Numbered from the stretch's first letter, positions 38,211 to 52,164 are shown. The stretch: DNA of 64,000 nucleotides from Pyrocephalus nanus (GCA_038380795.1 CM076260.1:82125843-82189842); one strand, 5' to 3'. Made by a program: numbers and translations. Notes: generated from the sequence alone by a model not told the origin.

Positions 38211-39104
38211 AAATATATTTAGGGGGTTATTACATCATGAATTACATGTCTTTCTAAAGTGTATTTTGAACTCCATCTCCTCTATTTGTATTAGATTTTT
38301 TTTCACCAATGATCTTAGATATAACAGTGTATGTTCCCTCATTTGTGTTATCTATGTACTTCTAAATACCTAGATGTAACTGAAAATTATAGTTTGCATT
38401 CAGCATCCTGGAATATGACAGCAGCACTTCCTTTGATAATCTTGTAAATGCTGTGATTTTGATTCTCTCAATGAACTTTTCTTCTTAAATTTATCCAATC
38501 ATTTTAGGAGATTTCTGTAGATATATTCAAAGAAATTAGTAATTTTGTATGTCTCATTTGGCCAGATCAAACTTAATGAGTGCCAGTTAGTAGCCTTTGA
38601 GAGCATTTCATGAAATTCTCACACCCAACTGGAGAAAGATTCCTCATGCCATACTTCTACTTCTCTATGACCAGACTCACAGACTTGCTCTGTCACTAAT
38701 CCTCTGACCTCAGGGAAACTGCTGAGGGAATACGATGCTATTCACATTAGTTAAGGTAAAACAGTCTGTCTCTTCAAAAGATATTTTTCTCTTTAAACAT
38801 GATCTGCACCTAACTAATCTGGTAGTTAAAATCTTTAGAGCTGTGTGGTTTACTCTCATCTATTAGTTCTTGTCCTTTCACTACAATGCTGAACTGAATG
38901 GAAGACAAAAAGATTCAACCAAAATATCAGTCGAGTAAAGCCTCACTTCCCAAAAGAGAAAAACTTGACAAATCTGACAGGCTAGTGCAAAAGGAGCACA
39001 GAAATCCCTACCAAAAATATGTGGGAGGGAACATACATTTAAAATAGGACTGCCTAATTTGGCTGCTAAATCAGTGTAAGGAGCTCTGTACGTCTGTGTG
39101 TGCG

Positions 39105-39186
39105 GGAGGGAGAGGGAAAGACAGAGGGAGGGAGACAGAGAGGGAGAGAGGAGCAGAGAGAGGGAGGGCAAGAGAGAGAGAGAGCA
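39105..39186 (+). repeat. GA/GGGA-rich purine tract
   Basis: About 80 bases of almost pure purine on the + strand, built from gggag, gagag and gacag units, ending in (GA)n near 39173-39184. On the - strand it is a CT tract whose open frames translate to Ser/Leu/Pro-rich low-complexity sequence. It can be a microsatellite or a GAGA-like promoter element; nothing nearby decides which. Confidence 0.8.
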
Positions 39187-41470
39187 ATGTGCCTTTCACA
39201 GAGCTGGAAGCTTGATGGGAATGTTTGATTAGCTCCTCTCTGAAAGAAAAAAGGTGACCAGGCCTCCCTCTGCTGCCTGCTTCTCCTTCTGTAGAATAAT
39301 GTTGGCTGGAGTTTGGGGTACAGAAAAGCTTGGAAAAAATAGCACTTTCATACTGTGTGGAGAAAAGGAATAAAAAGTTGCACACCTCAAGCAAGGTAAT
39401 TCTCATGTAATTTCTCTGCTATATTTATTTAGGGGGTAGAGGGGGAAGATTTTTTTTTTTTTCATGTTGATAATAGTTAAATATTTTCACTGCTGAGAAA
39501 CTATAGGGACATAATGTTTTATTTAACATTCGAGCTGTGTGCTTAGGATCAAAGACTTAAGATGAAGACACAAATGTAGAATGAAACTGTACTTTGCATT
39601 ATATATACTTCATAAAGTATTTATAAAAGCATTAAGCTCCTACTGTCAGAGTGGACACATATACTCACTGCCTGAACAGCAGGGGCTTAACTGTGTGCTA
39701 AGGAATGGTGTATATAAGCCACACACCAATAGGCATTTATATGCCTCCTGTTGAAATAATGTGTGATAGGCAGTGCAACTTGTTCCTAAATTTAAAACGG
39801 TTTTGCTTTCAATACTTTGTCTCTTTGTGTGTTGTATCATTAATTAACACTTCCTGACACTGGGGAACACTCATCTCCAAGGTACAGGATGGTACTATTC
39901 CGGTGATGTGTATTTCTGTGATGTGAACTCCCTTGCTAGATGGATAGATACAGATGTATGAACAGTACAGTAGCCTAGACACTATACATCCTTTTGTGCT
40001 GAGTGCTTGTTTTGCTGGTGAGGCTCCAAAAATGAATAGCATTGTCAAGCCTGCCAGAGCCGTTCAGCTCTCTGTGGAGAGATGAGAGTCTTGATAAGTC
40101 TCTTCGAAATGTGATTTCTCTCAGACTAGTACAAACACGAACCAAATGCCCCGAGCAAACTTTCAACTCTAGTTAATATGTTGTTCCTAGAGTTTATGGG
40201 AACTATGCCACATTTAGAGCAAAAAGCAGAATTACAGATTACAGAGGCTGGTCCTCCTTGGAGCACACTTCTTTTTCTCTAACCTCTCCAAAATTTAAAC
40301 AAAACACCATAACAAGAAAGCACACACAGAGAAAAAGTAGTTCAGATGGCTTTTAAAATATATGTTACTGAGATTAGCCATGAAGTCACGTATGTTTATA
40401 GTTTGTTTTTTACTGTATAAATCCCAAAGTTAAAAACACCTTGCATTTGACTACACTCACAGAAAGTCTATGTTTTTCTGTATCTGTAGTGTCATGTTCT
40501 TCTGGCTTTACTCAGTTCATCACTTGAATGGGAGTCATGGCTATAAGACTAATCCCTTTCAGAGATGCAAAGAGAGCTCTAGCAAAAATAACTGCATCAC
40601 ACACACACATTAATTTTCAAATATTAAATTAACATCTTATTTTAAACAGACTTATTTTACTTGCATGTTTTATCTAATCCTTTGAGTTGCTGAAATGGTT
40701 CTCACTGGAATGAGAGAAAAGTCTTGCCATTTTTCATCTATTCAAGCCACAGAAATATTTTTTTTAAGAAACTTTTACTGTCCTGACAATATAGCTGAAT
40801 ATTGCTTTGTGTTTCCACCTATAGAAGTATTGTTATGTTCTTAATTTGCTCTTAACTTTTTCTTACCTTTACTTTATGTAAGACACTTCTTTTCCTAGTG
40901 GTATTATTACACATTACTCACCACTGGCTGGTCAAACCAAATAGTTTTACTAGCTATACCAGGTTTCCTCACACTTGGAATGCATGAAAGATATCCTGTG
41001 TGGATTTTCTTGTGTTCTAGTAAAGCCTTTTCTTTAGAGGAGACATTAACAAGGTGTTCCTTCTTCACCCAGCTACTTAATTTCACAGAAGTAGAGGGAA
41101 ATTAATTTTTACACTCCTTTTTGTCAAAATTAATTGGAGTATTTCTAAAAGGGGATTGCCTGAGCCACAGTTTGAACACAGAAGCTAGGAAAACAGGGTA
41201 ATTACTCCATGTGAAATGTCAGATTATTTATTGTTTCTGGCCATTGCTTTTTTGGAAAACATTGTTAAAAATAAACCTGAAGTTTATGTAACAATAACAG
41301 AAAAAACTTGACTGTATCTTGTCTGCCTGGAGAATTTGAATGTTTTCATTTCCAGGTTTAAATCACCAAAAAAAGCAGTAGTCAGAAAATACTGCCCAGG
41401 AGCTTTTCATGTTAACCTAAGGCTCAGAATATGCACTTTCAAGTCTCCTGTTTTACCAAAAGTCTCATAA

Positions 41471-41704
41471 ATCATAGAATCATAGAATGGTTTGGGTTGG
41501 AAGGAACCTCAAAGACCATCTAGTTTCCAACCCTCCTGCCATGAGCAGGGACAACTTCCACCAAACCAGGTTACTCAAAGCTCCATCCAACTTGGCCTTG
41601 AACACCTAGCTTCTCTGGGCAACCTTTTCTGGTGCCTCACCATTCTCATGGTGAAGAATTTCTTCCTAATATCTAGTCTAAACCTACTAATCTTTCAGTT
41701 TAAA
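41471..41704 (-). mobile_element. CR1 LINE 3' fragment with internal deletion
   Basis: It begins atcatagaatcatagaatgg, two copies of the CR1 3'-terminal 8-mer in reverse orientation, followed by tttgggttggaaggaacctc and the rest of the CR1 3' end to ctttcagtttaaa. It is closer to the usual avian consensus than the copy at 19673 and so probably younger. Compared with that copy it lacks about 20 bases between ttgaacacc and agcttctctgg. It is 5'-truncated and non-coding. Confidence 0.95.
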
Positions 41705-41774
41705 TGACATGGATGAAATGAGGAAGAAAAAGTGATAGCTCAATTTACTATCTGCAGCTATGACTGTATACCTG

Positions 41775-41795
41775 AAAAAAAAAAAAAAAAAAAAA
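41775..41795 (+). repeat. A homopolymer, 21 bases
   Basis: An uninterrupted A run about 70 bases beyond the CR1 fragment. CR1 elements do not end in poly(A), so the run is probably an independent microsatellite. Confidence 0.85.
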
Positions 41796-42177
41796 GTTTG
41801 ACACTCACAGACATGAACTCCCCATACAGTGGTACTGGCATAAGTAGGTGCCAGAGCAGTAAGGAGTGTGTTGGCCCATTGCAATTGGGTGGGGTGGCCA
41901 TCTTTTCTGGATGGGTGGTGAAAAGCAATAGTCTGGGATTTCCTCATGGTCCTCTGTAGGATGTTCTGGCCCCCTAAAGTTCTGGGTACTCCAGGACTTC
42001 TCTGGCAGACTGCAGCATGAACTGAAGTTTAGACCTCACCTTCAGGGCTCAGGAAGTGGACACTGAACATATAATATGTCCTTCCTTCTGAAGGACATAT
42101 GCCGTCATAAAGGTCTCTGCTGGAAAACAGGAACACAGAACAAAACAAAAATAAATGCAAAACTGGAGCTTTGGGGC

Positions 42178-42226
42178 TTTTTTTTTTTCTTTTTTTTTTT
42201 TTTTTCTTCCTTTTTTTTTTTTTTTT
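42178..42226. repeat. T-rich tract with sparse C
   Basis: About 49 bases, nearly all T, interrupted only by single C and ccc-type breaks. It is a pyrimidine mirror-type tract prone to slippage. Confidence 0.85.
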
Positions 42227-42386
42227 AAGAAAAGAAAAATAAAAATCATAGCATGTATTCTACATGAGGCCAGGGAGGATGCAGCTACAGACCTCTGCAC
42301 CTTTCTCTTATGGAGTAGTTTTTAAGTCCGGAGTAGGAGAGAGAAATAGGTGCTTAACACCTACTTAAAGCACTTCAATTCCTCTT

Positions 42387-42800
42387 TTGAACTTGTCGGG
42401 GCACAAGGAGCCCTCTTGTCCCAGCGCTGCCTGGGGAGCCTGTGCTAGAGCTCAGCTGGGACCTGGGACAATGCAGCCCCTGTTCTGGGCCCGGCTGTCG
42501 CACAGAGACTATAATTATCTCTCTTCTAATGACCAGCCAGGCAAGATAACAGTTTTCATGCTATGTTTAGAAAACAATGTCTTACTACAAATTGACGGTT
42601 CATTCGCCTGTAAAAGAGCCTCTCTAACAGTCCTAGAGCAGCTGCCACTCTTTTGCATCCCAGTTCCTTTATTTGCTGCACATTTCCCACTTGGAAAACC
42701 TGAGCAAATGCTGCGCGGGCAGCAAAGCTTCCCGCTGCCACACAGGAGGCTCAGAGAGGTGCAGAAATGTCCAGAAAAATCTGTAGCTGTTTAGATTGTA
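42387..42800. other. Relatively GC/CpG-enriched block, function unknown
   Basis: Local composition rises compared with the surrounding AT-rich DNA, with several CpG sites (tcgggg, cagcgctg, cccggctgtcgcac, tgcgcggg, cccgctg). A 135-residue + frame from 42387 to 42794 has no recognisable domain. The middle part, about 42510-42640, looks non-repetitive. It could be a regulatory element or a non-coding first exon of VIT, but no feature proves this. Confidence 0.25.
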
Positions 42801-43557
42801 TCTCTATCAGTAAATTAAACTCTGACTGTCTGTTTTGCAACAGCCTGCATCGCCTCTGTGAACTCTTTAAACCCTTACCCGAAGGGGATGCAGGCACTGC
42901 TGTGAGTGTGACCGCAGGGCAGCAGTAAGACTCCTGATAATGCCCTTCGGAAAGCAGGATGATGCAAAAAGTGGGACGTGAAGAGACTTGTTGCAGATAA
43001 AACAGGAGCTTGTATTGCTGATGGGCTTTTTCTTCCAGTGGCCAACAGCAGCACAGTCAGGATCTACTGAAATCATGTAGGCTCCAAAGGCATCTATGGG
43101 GTAAGTGTACTGGCCAGCTGAGATTGCAGACTGTGTGGATGTAGTGCCCCTTGCAAACACTGGGAGGTAACAGAACCGGGCAATCCTGACAGCATGGCAC
43201 TCTTGGGGTAGCTACACAAGTATTTGCAGTGGCCTTTGCAAACATTTTGCACCAAACTCTGTGCTAAGGCAGCTGTACATTTGGTGATGTCTGAGGGCTG
43301 CTCCCACATCCTCAGACAGTGCCCTGCCAACAGAGAGCAGAGCCTGCTCCCTCTTTCTGCAGCTGGCTCACCCTTACCTCTTTTGCCATCTCCTCTGCAG
43401 CAGGATGTGGCTGGGTTGCCTTGGGCTGCCTTTCCTCTTTGAGTTCATTTTTCAGTGAATGAGGCCTGGAAAAAAAAAAACAGAAAATGTTGATCAGAAA
43501 GAAAATTTTCTAATATCTTGGAAGAATCAGTATTTCTCATGAAAATGCATTTTATTT

Positions 43558-43613
43558 AAAAAAAACAAACAACAAAACAAAACAAAAACAAACAACCAAA
43601 CAAAAACCCAAAC
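43558..43613 (+). repeat. A/C-rich simple repeat (AAAC-type)
   Basis: A stretch built from aaac, caaac and caaaa units with no G or T until its end. Low-complexity DNA. Confidence 0.8.
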
Positions 43614-46600
43614 CATCATCTAAAGCTTTTTCTTTCCCTTTTGAAGCAGAACACTCAAATCTATAGCTTATATCCCAAACTGAAAATACATTTGCATTCA
43701 GAAGAGTATTTATAACCATCTCTGGTTCATTCAAATCATCTAGGTTTAAGCAGTTCTTAACCTGACAAGTATTGCTGTCATGGCTGAACTGATTCTCTAG
43801 CACACTCTAAATCCATCCCTTTGCTTTATCTCCAGAATTTCAGAGTGCATTAAGAGGTCAGTGACACATTAAGAGCACTATCTGTGTCAGTTATCCTTAA
43901 CATGTCTCATTCTACAGGACATCCCATAGACACAGATATAAAAAATATTTTCAAGAATAACTTGCATTTGCAAACGGTTTTCCACCTGTCACCTTATAAA
44001 ATATCTTTGTAAATGTAACACAGCAGCCAGCAGTTTTTCAGCTGGAAGCTTGGTTCATTTGCAAAAAAGCACAAAATTGCCAAGTGTGAGTTATACATGG
44101 GCCAAAATTTTGGAGAAAATTCTGAGTGTTCTTGTGTAGCTTCATGCAGTCCTTTAATGTCCCCACCAGGATGAGCTGGGGATTTCCAGCACCTCCAGCC
44201 TTGTACGTAAAACTGTGGAATTTTTTACCTCTCAAAAATCACTTGTTTACAGGGAAGTTTGGACACGGCCACCTCTGTGCCTCTCAATCTCCCTGCCAGG
44301 TTGCTTTAGGGATTCAGAAGGCCCCATTCTTTTTTATTTTCCCCAAACATGTCGTTTACCCTTCAGTCCACAGAACAAGGGTGAGACACAGAGGAAAGCT
44401 GGCAGTAGCGCTGTGTATCCTGGCCCTCGTCAACTTCAGTGAGTCAGAGCTAGGAAAGGGTAATGGCTCCATGGCTACAGGGGCTATTTTCACAGCTGCC
44501 AGCCATCTGAGGATGTTTGGAGTCCTTCCTGCTCACCTTGGTGCGAGCGCATCTTTCTCACCTCTCTTGCAATGCTTCTGCAGCTCTTGAGAATCCTGTT
44601 CTCCTGGGCTTGGTTGAAGAAGTTTTTGGACAGGAAGCATATGAAGAAAGGCACTGTTTGGAAATAAGGCTACACGGGAAAGAGAAGAGTGTCCAGATGA
44701 GGGAGGCGAGAGATTAGAGAAGTTTATAGTAGTCCCAATGGAACAACTCGGTACAAATATTATGGTCAAATATTGGCATCATATAAGTCAGACAAGTCTT
44801 CTTTCACCCTGCTTTGGGAAGAGCCTCTCCATCAAACTGCATCTCAAAGTACATGGTAGTTTAAGTCTTCTGTGGTTTACATCTTCTATTCTCACTGGTG
44901 AAATCTGTGTGTAGAAAGAAATATGTAGGTTAGGCAATAATTAGATTTGAAGTAGAAGCTCATAGGGCAATATCCTAAAGCCTAAGTTCAGAACAAAATT
45001 CCTGAGCATGGAAGTGGATTATAAAATACTGAGGTCTGCAGACATGGTTTGTTTAAAAAACAAAAGACTTCAAATTACAAGTTCCTTCTCCTAGTCCATG
45101 TGGTTTTCATTTTTGATCTTGAGCTCTCAGAAACAGAATTCTGTGATTCCTGTCTATGCAAAACCAGCAGATTTAAAAAGAATCTAATATGCAAAATTGG
45201 TAAATCAGTGTCAGGCTGGTCCTGGACACACTTCTCAGCAGTTTCTGACTGTACCTACTCTGTCACAGTATTCAGGACTGGACTCTGGAGGCCACTTTCT
45301 TTGACATTGTCTTCTCTAGCTCTTCATTTCCCATCCAGGGAACTCAGATACTGGGGGATGTAATTTTGGAAGCATAGCCATCCCTCATGTTGTCTGCATG
45401 ACCCATATGTTAGAGAGGCCACACGTGTGTTGCCAAGGGCTGGCTATACACGTGCCATAAGGCTGCACAGCTTGGCCCTCACTGTGTCATGTGTCTCACC
45501 AGCCCCTCCACCAACAGCATGTCTTCATAAACCCAGCACTACCCATAATAGCCTCATTTATAATGCTGGAACTCATGCAAATTCGTAGCTCACTTTCATC
45601 CCAAGAGCAGCATGGAGTCCTGAAGTGTCTTCTTCAGTTATTAAAAAAAGTGGAAACAGTATATGTAGGTCCCCAGTTTCCAAATGGCTCCCTGGAAGAA
45701 CCACGTCTAGTGGATCTCGGCTTGAATGTGCCTGTTGGGCTGAAGATGGGCTGTGGACCAGCACCAGCTGTGAGGGATACAATTGAAACAGCCTGTAGCA
45801 AAGCCAAAGCAGCCATGACCACTAGCCTGCCACAGCAAAAAACATGTAAGGCTCCATCCGCCTCACAGCTTTTCACCTTGAGACCTTGAGGAGCAGGACT
45901 CACCTCCTAGCAGGGCCCAGGAGCAGGAGGCAGGACAGACTTCTAAATCCAACAGTCTCTCTCAGGCTACAGCAGAGAAGCATCCAGCTTATCTGCAGAA
46001 GTATTGGTAGACTCTGCCCAAAGACTAGACTAGACTAAAGATTAGCCTTTGATGCTCTCTGTAAGGAGTATGAGAAAGCACAGATCTAGTGAGTGGCCTT
46101 GGGAGCCCCTCATGGCTCAGACCAGCAGGACGTGAATGCCACCTCCAGTAGGAGATCCAGACATGCCTTTTGCACCTGGCTACCACAACAACTCATGTTT
46201 ATCCACTCAGCATCCAGGTGGCAGCACCTCTATATCCCATGCCTAAGGAAGAAGAGAGCCTGGGCTCCACCTGCAGGGCATGTAGATGTGTGGCCATACG
46301 CAGTGTCCTGAGATGTGGGGTTGGGAATCTTGGCCCTCACCAGCTGACTCTGCAAGGAGGCAGAGGATTTGGAGGTCCCAACAAAGCAGCACTAGAAATA
46401 AACTGAGGGGCGTAAGGTGGTTTGGGGTTGTTTTTTGATTTGTCTTTTGTAGCAAACCTCCCTTATAATATGGGTTAGTTTTTTCTAAATTAAAGGTAGC
46501 AGACAGTTATTTATCTGAGTGGGCTGGAAAGAAATATGCTGAAGTAGGAATAATGCAGTTGGTCAGGAAGAAATAATGTTTTTTGAAAAGAACAAAATAT

Positions 46601-49600
46601 ATAAAGGAAAATGTTAAGCGGTGCAAGGAGAATGAGACTATAATTTTGAAGAGATCTGTAAAGCAAAATTGAAACTACTTTCTTAACTTTGTTTTGCTGG
46701 TTTCCAGTAAAATCCAGAAGCAGATTTTAGCTTATCTTTTCAAAACGCTTTCTGCAACATTCCCATGCTTCCTGATTTGCTGAAGACGTTTTGTGAAAGA
46801 TGCTTCCTTGATCAAGTTGTCATTACTAGATATAAATGCCTTACTTCAAATTAGTACCACATGCTAGGGTTTATTTTTTTTAATTACATATATTTTCTGA
46901 ATCCTTATCCAACCAGTCCATGGCCAGGAGATATTGAATTGATAAAGGTTTTCTATGAGCTATTGTATAAATTTACTAGCATGCTTAAGAATGAGTTTTG
47001 GTTTTGGCCCAGTCATATAACTCACTTTTCTCACTTATATAGTAAAGAGATATGTGTAGCTTTAAAAGGCAGAGAGTAAACATCCTAAAGTTTCTACCAG
47101 AAAAAAAAAAAAAAAAAGCTGTCAAGTTTTGTTTGAACATGCTACAGAAATTCCAAAAACCATCCCCAAGGTGATGTGGAGTTTTTTCAGTGCCTTTAAC
47201 ACAAATTCTTCACTTTTAGGCTAAATATGTACCTTCAGGGGAATTCTGACGCACTACACTAATTCTTAATTTGCAGGCAGCACAATAGCAGGGTTACTTA
47301 GTGCTCTTTTTATAGTGCATAAACCATGAGAAACCACTTTAAAGAGTAGCTTTCTGAAAAGTACTTTTAAAAGTAACTTTGACTTTTTAAAACCATTTGT
47401 TGGAATTAGAAGATGGCACTGCTGAATTGCAGGTACTTGTCTTTGAACTCAGTTTCTTGGAGAAGTGGCAGTGCTAGGGATTGATGGTACTTGGCTGGAG
47501 TCTCAATGATATTAAGCAGAAGTAGTTAGATTAGGAAAGGGGAAAAAATTTGCCTGGGAGTGAGGGGGGCGGATATGTGAGCAGACAAAAGCCGTGGTGG
47601 GAAGGAGGACAGAGGGAGGGAGTTGTCTGTACAGGAATTCACAGGTTTAAGCTAACATGACTTCACAATGAGGTATAAAGTTGTGCATCAAAATGAAAAA
47701 AAAAATAATGCATAATACATTAGCAGAAACCAGGGAAGTACAGTGTGATGACCCCCATAGAAATCATCATCCAGCTAGTCCAAATTACGTTTCCTATGTG
47801 GGTGGGTGACATTCTAAATGTATCTCTTCCTTTGCTGGAAGGGGCAGGTCAGACCAGCATAATTGATGGTTTTCTTGCTGAGACAGATGAAAATGTATAA
47901 TCATGGCAGTTCTATTTAAGCTCTGAGAAAGGTCTGGCAAGTTAAATCACACTGTAGTTCTAAATAAATTACTTTCTTCTGAAAGAGTTCTGTGGAAAGT
48001 AGAGAAATCATCGTCACTATTACTTCAATCTTACGCTGTTTTAATTTCAGGGCATTGCATGAACACAAAATAAATAGTGCAGGGCTGCTTGGGTGTTTTT
48101 ATTTGGCTCTGAATTGCTTGGTATAGCATGTCTTCATCATACCTACCTGAATGGAGCTATTTTGGACTAAATTCTTCTTGCATATAAACATTTGTTAAAT
48201 CAGCTCTGAAAAAAATTACTCCTGTGCTCAAAGTGCAATTCAGATAGAATTTAGACCTCAGAATCCACTGATGCCTCACTCCAATGACTTGAGAGTGACT
48301 TGACAGGTACTCCACAAGAGGTACTGGCTACCAGCAGTTCCCCAAGCACTATTCTGACTCAGGGACGTCACAGAGCAGGCTCCATTTAAAACGTTATATG
48401 GCAGCCCCAACATTCAAAGCCTTGTATAAGAAGCAAATGGTGAGCACCCTGAACCAAGAATAACTGCATGAGGGCTGTCCCTGGCCTCAGAGAGTTCAAA
48501 ATCACATTTTGTTCATCACCAAAGAGGTCTCCCATCATCAGACTCCAGGGCACAAAAGGTTGGGATACCCTAATTTTCTGTGAGGAAGCAGGACCCTCGT
48601 GCAACCAGGAATGCCAAATGTGAGGGCAGAAAGAAAGAAAGTGAGAAGGGAGCTAAATTGCTGCTTACCTGGGAGCAGAGCAGAGCCAGAGTCTCCCTGT
48701 CTCCTCTTCCCCGTGTGAGTGTGCAAACCTCAGGCTGCAGCAAGGCTCCATGCACATCTGCACAGCTCTTAGGATCCCAAGTGCACAGTGGTCTAGTTCC
48801 AACAAAGAGGGGAGAGTGTGCCCAGAGATCCCTTGGGAATGGCACTCTCGATCTCCAAAACTCTCTTAATCCACAATTGCCAAGTATGTGGCATATGGCA
48901 CTTCTTACAGCCCCTCCAACCACAAGGGAAGACCTGCAGCCATAAAAGCTTGGGTTTCCTTGTCAGCTTTCTGAGATGCTGGATAATTAAGCAGAATGCA
49001 CCAGAGCTCTCTGAAGCCCATCACTGCCTCCAGGAAGCATTTTTGGGTTCTTTCATATATGAAAGAAAACAGGTGAGCATTCACTCGCCTTTTTTAACAG
49101 CAGCAGTGATGAGGTCTGCAATATTTTTAAATTCCTGGATGCATATATTCTATTTCAGACCACTCAAAGATAAAGTCTAGCATGCAAATAAGCTCATCCT
49201 TACAAAATAGCACCTTGGCTCTTACTTTTTGTGAGCTGGCCTGGGATACCTACAGAGCAATCTCAGCCTCTGAAATGAAATACAGTTACCAGTTTGAATT
49301 TTCTGTCTCAATAGAACTCATTACCTCAATTTTTAAAATAAACAGTCATTTCAATTTTTTTTTTTTAATGTACAGACTTTCAGAGCAACACAGTGCACTG
49401 AGGGTACATAATTTCTTCCCTCTAATAAGAAAGGGAGTGAAACTAACTTGTGTGTGACAAGTGTTAGTCATATCACCTAGTGTGCACCAAAATGAACTGT
49501 TCTTGTACTGCCAAGCAAGGTTCAATACCACAGGGACAGAGTATGAGCATGAAACAAAGAAAGGGTTAAGCAATTTTTAAAAGAAATCAAAAAAGTAATC

Positions 49601-52161
49601 TAAAATGTTTTCTTCTAGAAGATGACGATCAGCTCTTGTTTATCCAAAGCAGTTTACTCACACCTACATCAAGCCCACTTGATTTTCCCATAAAGGGCAC
49701 ATATTTAACTCAACCCACAGAGCTTAGAGATCATGCTGTTAACTCCACACCACTTGCTCAGACAGCTTTCACACAAAGTCCACTTTTGTTTTTTTTTTTA
49801 TGGTGCCAGTGCTTCTGCGATATTAGAACCCCTTGAGAAAGGGAACAAATAAACACTATTATGGTACAAAGAGAGTATACAAATTTATTTCTGTGGCACA
49901 GGAGATTATAGAAGATAAACTGCTTACTTCTGGAAAGCACATGGCACCAGCAAAGAATTTCAGTTTGCACGTGGAATGGACAGCAGTGCCTGACACCAAA
50001 AATCAAGAACTTAAAACCTACACTTCCATCAGAAAATGTAATAATTTGTCATACAGTGAGAATTTATGTAGCTCTAAACCATCTGTTTGCTTGCAGTACA
50101 TAGCAGCTCTCTCAGATCTTTATAAAAGTCAAGTTGTTAATAAAAGGTCAGGATAAAAAGATTTTATTTTATATGCAGAAATAATAGTTTGCTAGCTCTG
50201 TCTGTTAACTAACATTCAAGATTTTTCAAGTATTTGTGGTAGGAAAAAAGTAATCAACATTCTTTCAAAAAGAACTTTCATTTTAAAAGGTAAAATCGGA
50301 TCTGCAACGGGAAACACCAAAGGAGATGTTTCTTACTGCATTTGTACTTAGTTGGGATTTAAGCATATGTTAATGTAATTCATACATTTAACTGCTTTCC
50401 TGGCTTAAGGGTAAATTCTGATGTGACAGTCGGACGGATATAGATGGGAAAATGTACTCTGATAAACAGAGATCATACAGTTTAGAGATTTAATAATGAA
50501 TAGTCACTAGTCACCAGTTCTGACTGGGTCTGCAAATACTGCATGAATAGAAGTCTAATTAGGACAAATCTCAGCAAAACTCATGCTCCAGACTAACCCA
50601 AAGCAGAAGCATTTGGGTTTGTTTTAATGGGACCTATTCATTTTGTAATGGAACAAAGGAAGAACAGCTTTGTGTTTAATAGTGAAGTATTATTCTTGTT
50701 CTATAGATAAAATATCCCCAAACCTCCCAGTGGATCCGCACAGACTAAAAAGCCTGTCATATGCATGGACTGGAGCCCTGCTTTGCCTTTCCTTCCAAAA
50801 GAAACAAAACCCCCCATGTTTTATTCCAGGCTGTTGCTCCCTTTACCAGTCTGAAGTAGCGGATGCCATGCTAGTGCACAGTATAGGAGATCTCACACAG
50901 CTTAAATCAGGTGACTCCCTAGGCCCCACATACAATGAATGCACACAGACTTCCCACAACAGAAAGCTTGGAGCTTCTATGCCTGTTACTTAATAGTTGG
51001 CAATGTAAATCCTCCTGTGCATTTCCCCATGTGACAGCCCAAGGTCTAAAGGCCAGGACCCCCCTTGGAGTACTGTCGTGCTATGCATTTTTTCCTGATA
51101 TAGCAGTGCCTAATATAGTGGCAAAAATAAGTTTCTTTACTATTATAATTAATTTCCATCAGGATACCAGTATAAACTGCACCAGCAAAAGTACATAGTC
51201 CACAATAAGATGCTTTTCTGTGTAGCTATGACAACAAATCTGTTAAGTAAATCTAACAGCCTTGACTAAATGCTTCTTTTAGCTCTCTTATTGATAAGCA
51301 TCTGTTATTGCAGGCTAACAGGTCTGCTGAATACATTTGCCCCTGGCAGGCTCTACATATTAAATCCTTATAGATTTATTGGCCTCTTTCTGCAGTAAAT
51401 TCATAATATTTTATGAAAAAAGCCCACTTGCTGTTGCCTTGAAAAGCAAATGCCCAGCAGCAGACTAGGTAGAGATTGCAATTGCAGTCAACCCCAGGGT
51501 TGTGCCAAGCAGAAGGACTGGGATGGCAGCAGACCGTGGCCTGAGAACAGGGGACATCAGGGCCTGCAGGAAGCAATGGGAAGCCTTGTGCAGCACTGGT
51601 GGTACAGACTGTCATATGTTTTGTGAGACAGCAAAAGTCAAATAGTACTGGATTCTCTCCACAGAGCACACAGCAACAGACCCATAAAGCCAGCTTTTAC
51701 ATGGATCCTCTACCATCTTAAACCTGTTCTACTCTAATTAAAAAGGAGGAGAACATCTTAGCACCAAGCCAAATACTGTCAGGACACATTCTCAAAGCTC
51801 CCTTTGACTTTAAATAAAGATGTCTCTGCTGAATTTATTCGCTGCAGATTTTGGGAATGCTCGTATTAAGATGCTTTCCCAAAGCCTAAGCCAGTGCCAG
51901 TGTAGTCTTTAATGGTTTGCGTGGTGTTTCTGCAAATTAATTGCAGCTGTACTTCTGCCTCTTCTTTTTCTAAGATTGACCTAAAGTGAGAACTCGTTGC
52001 AGGGATGTAATTTTTGATATCTCTGCTGTGTTGATGGGTTGAGACATGTAAATAAGGAGAAAAGCATCTGAGCTAAGTTTCTCTGAACTCTCTTCTATAG
52101 CTTATTACTAGTTTCTTTAGTAGTTTCACAGTGGAAATACACCGCAGTAAATGCTTAAAAT

Positions 52162-52164
<3 letters not shown>

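Larger units (their letters stand above)
20766..39100. other. Intergenic or long-intron DNA with no recognisable gene
   Basis: Apart from the separately listed small repeats I see no protein family, RNA gene or large mobile element here. Open frames are short, arise on both strands and show no domain motifs. A (TA)9 run lies at 29743-29760. An AT-rich block lies near 23200-23330. Upstream non-coding exons of VIT could lie in this stretch or further right, but the sequence gives no means to identify them. Confidence 0.6.

Noticed and set aside
38881..39406. Leu/Ser/Pro repeat proteins on the - strand
   Set aside because: Translation of the GA/CT-rich tract at 39105-39186; low complexity only.
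41775..41795. A-run next to the CR1 as a retroposon tail
   Set aside because: CR1 elements end in 8-mer repeats, not poly(A), and the run lies on the side of the truncated 5' end.
42387..42794. 135-residue open frame as a possible gene
   Set aside because: No family resemblance and no splice context. Kept only as a composition anomaly.
44126..44590. 154-residue open frame on the + strand
   Set aside because: No motif; low-information Ser/Leu/Phe-rich translation typical of non-coding DNA.
45491..45889. 132-residue open frame on the + strand
   Set aside because: No recognisable domain, and a second frame of similar size on the opposite strand overlaps it.
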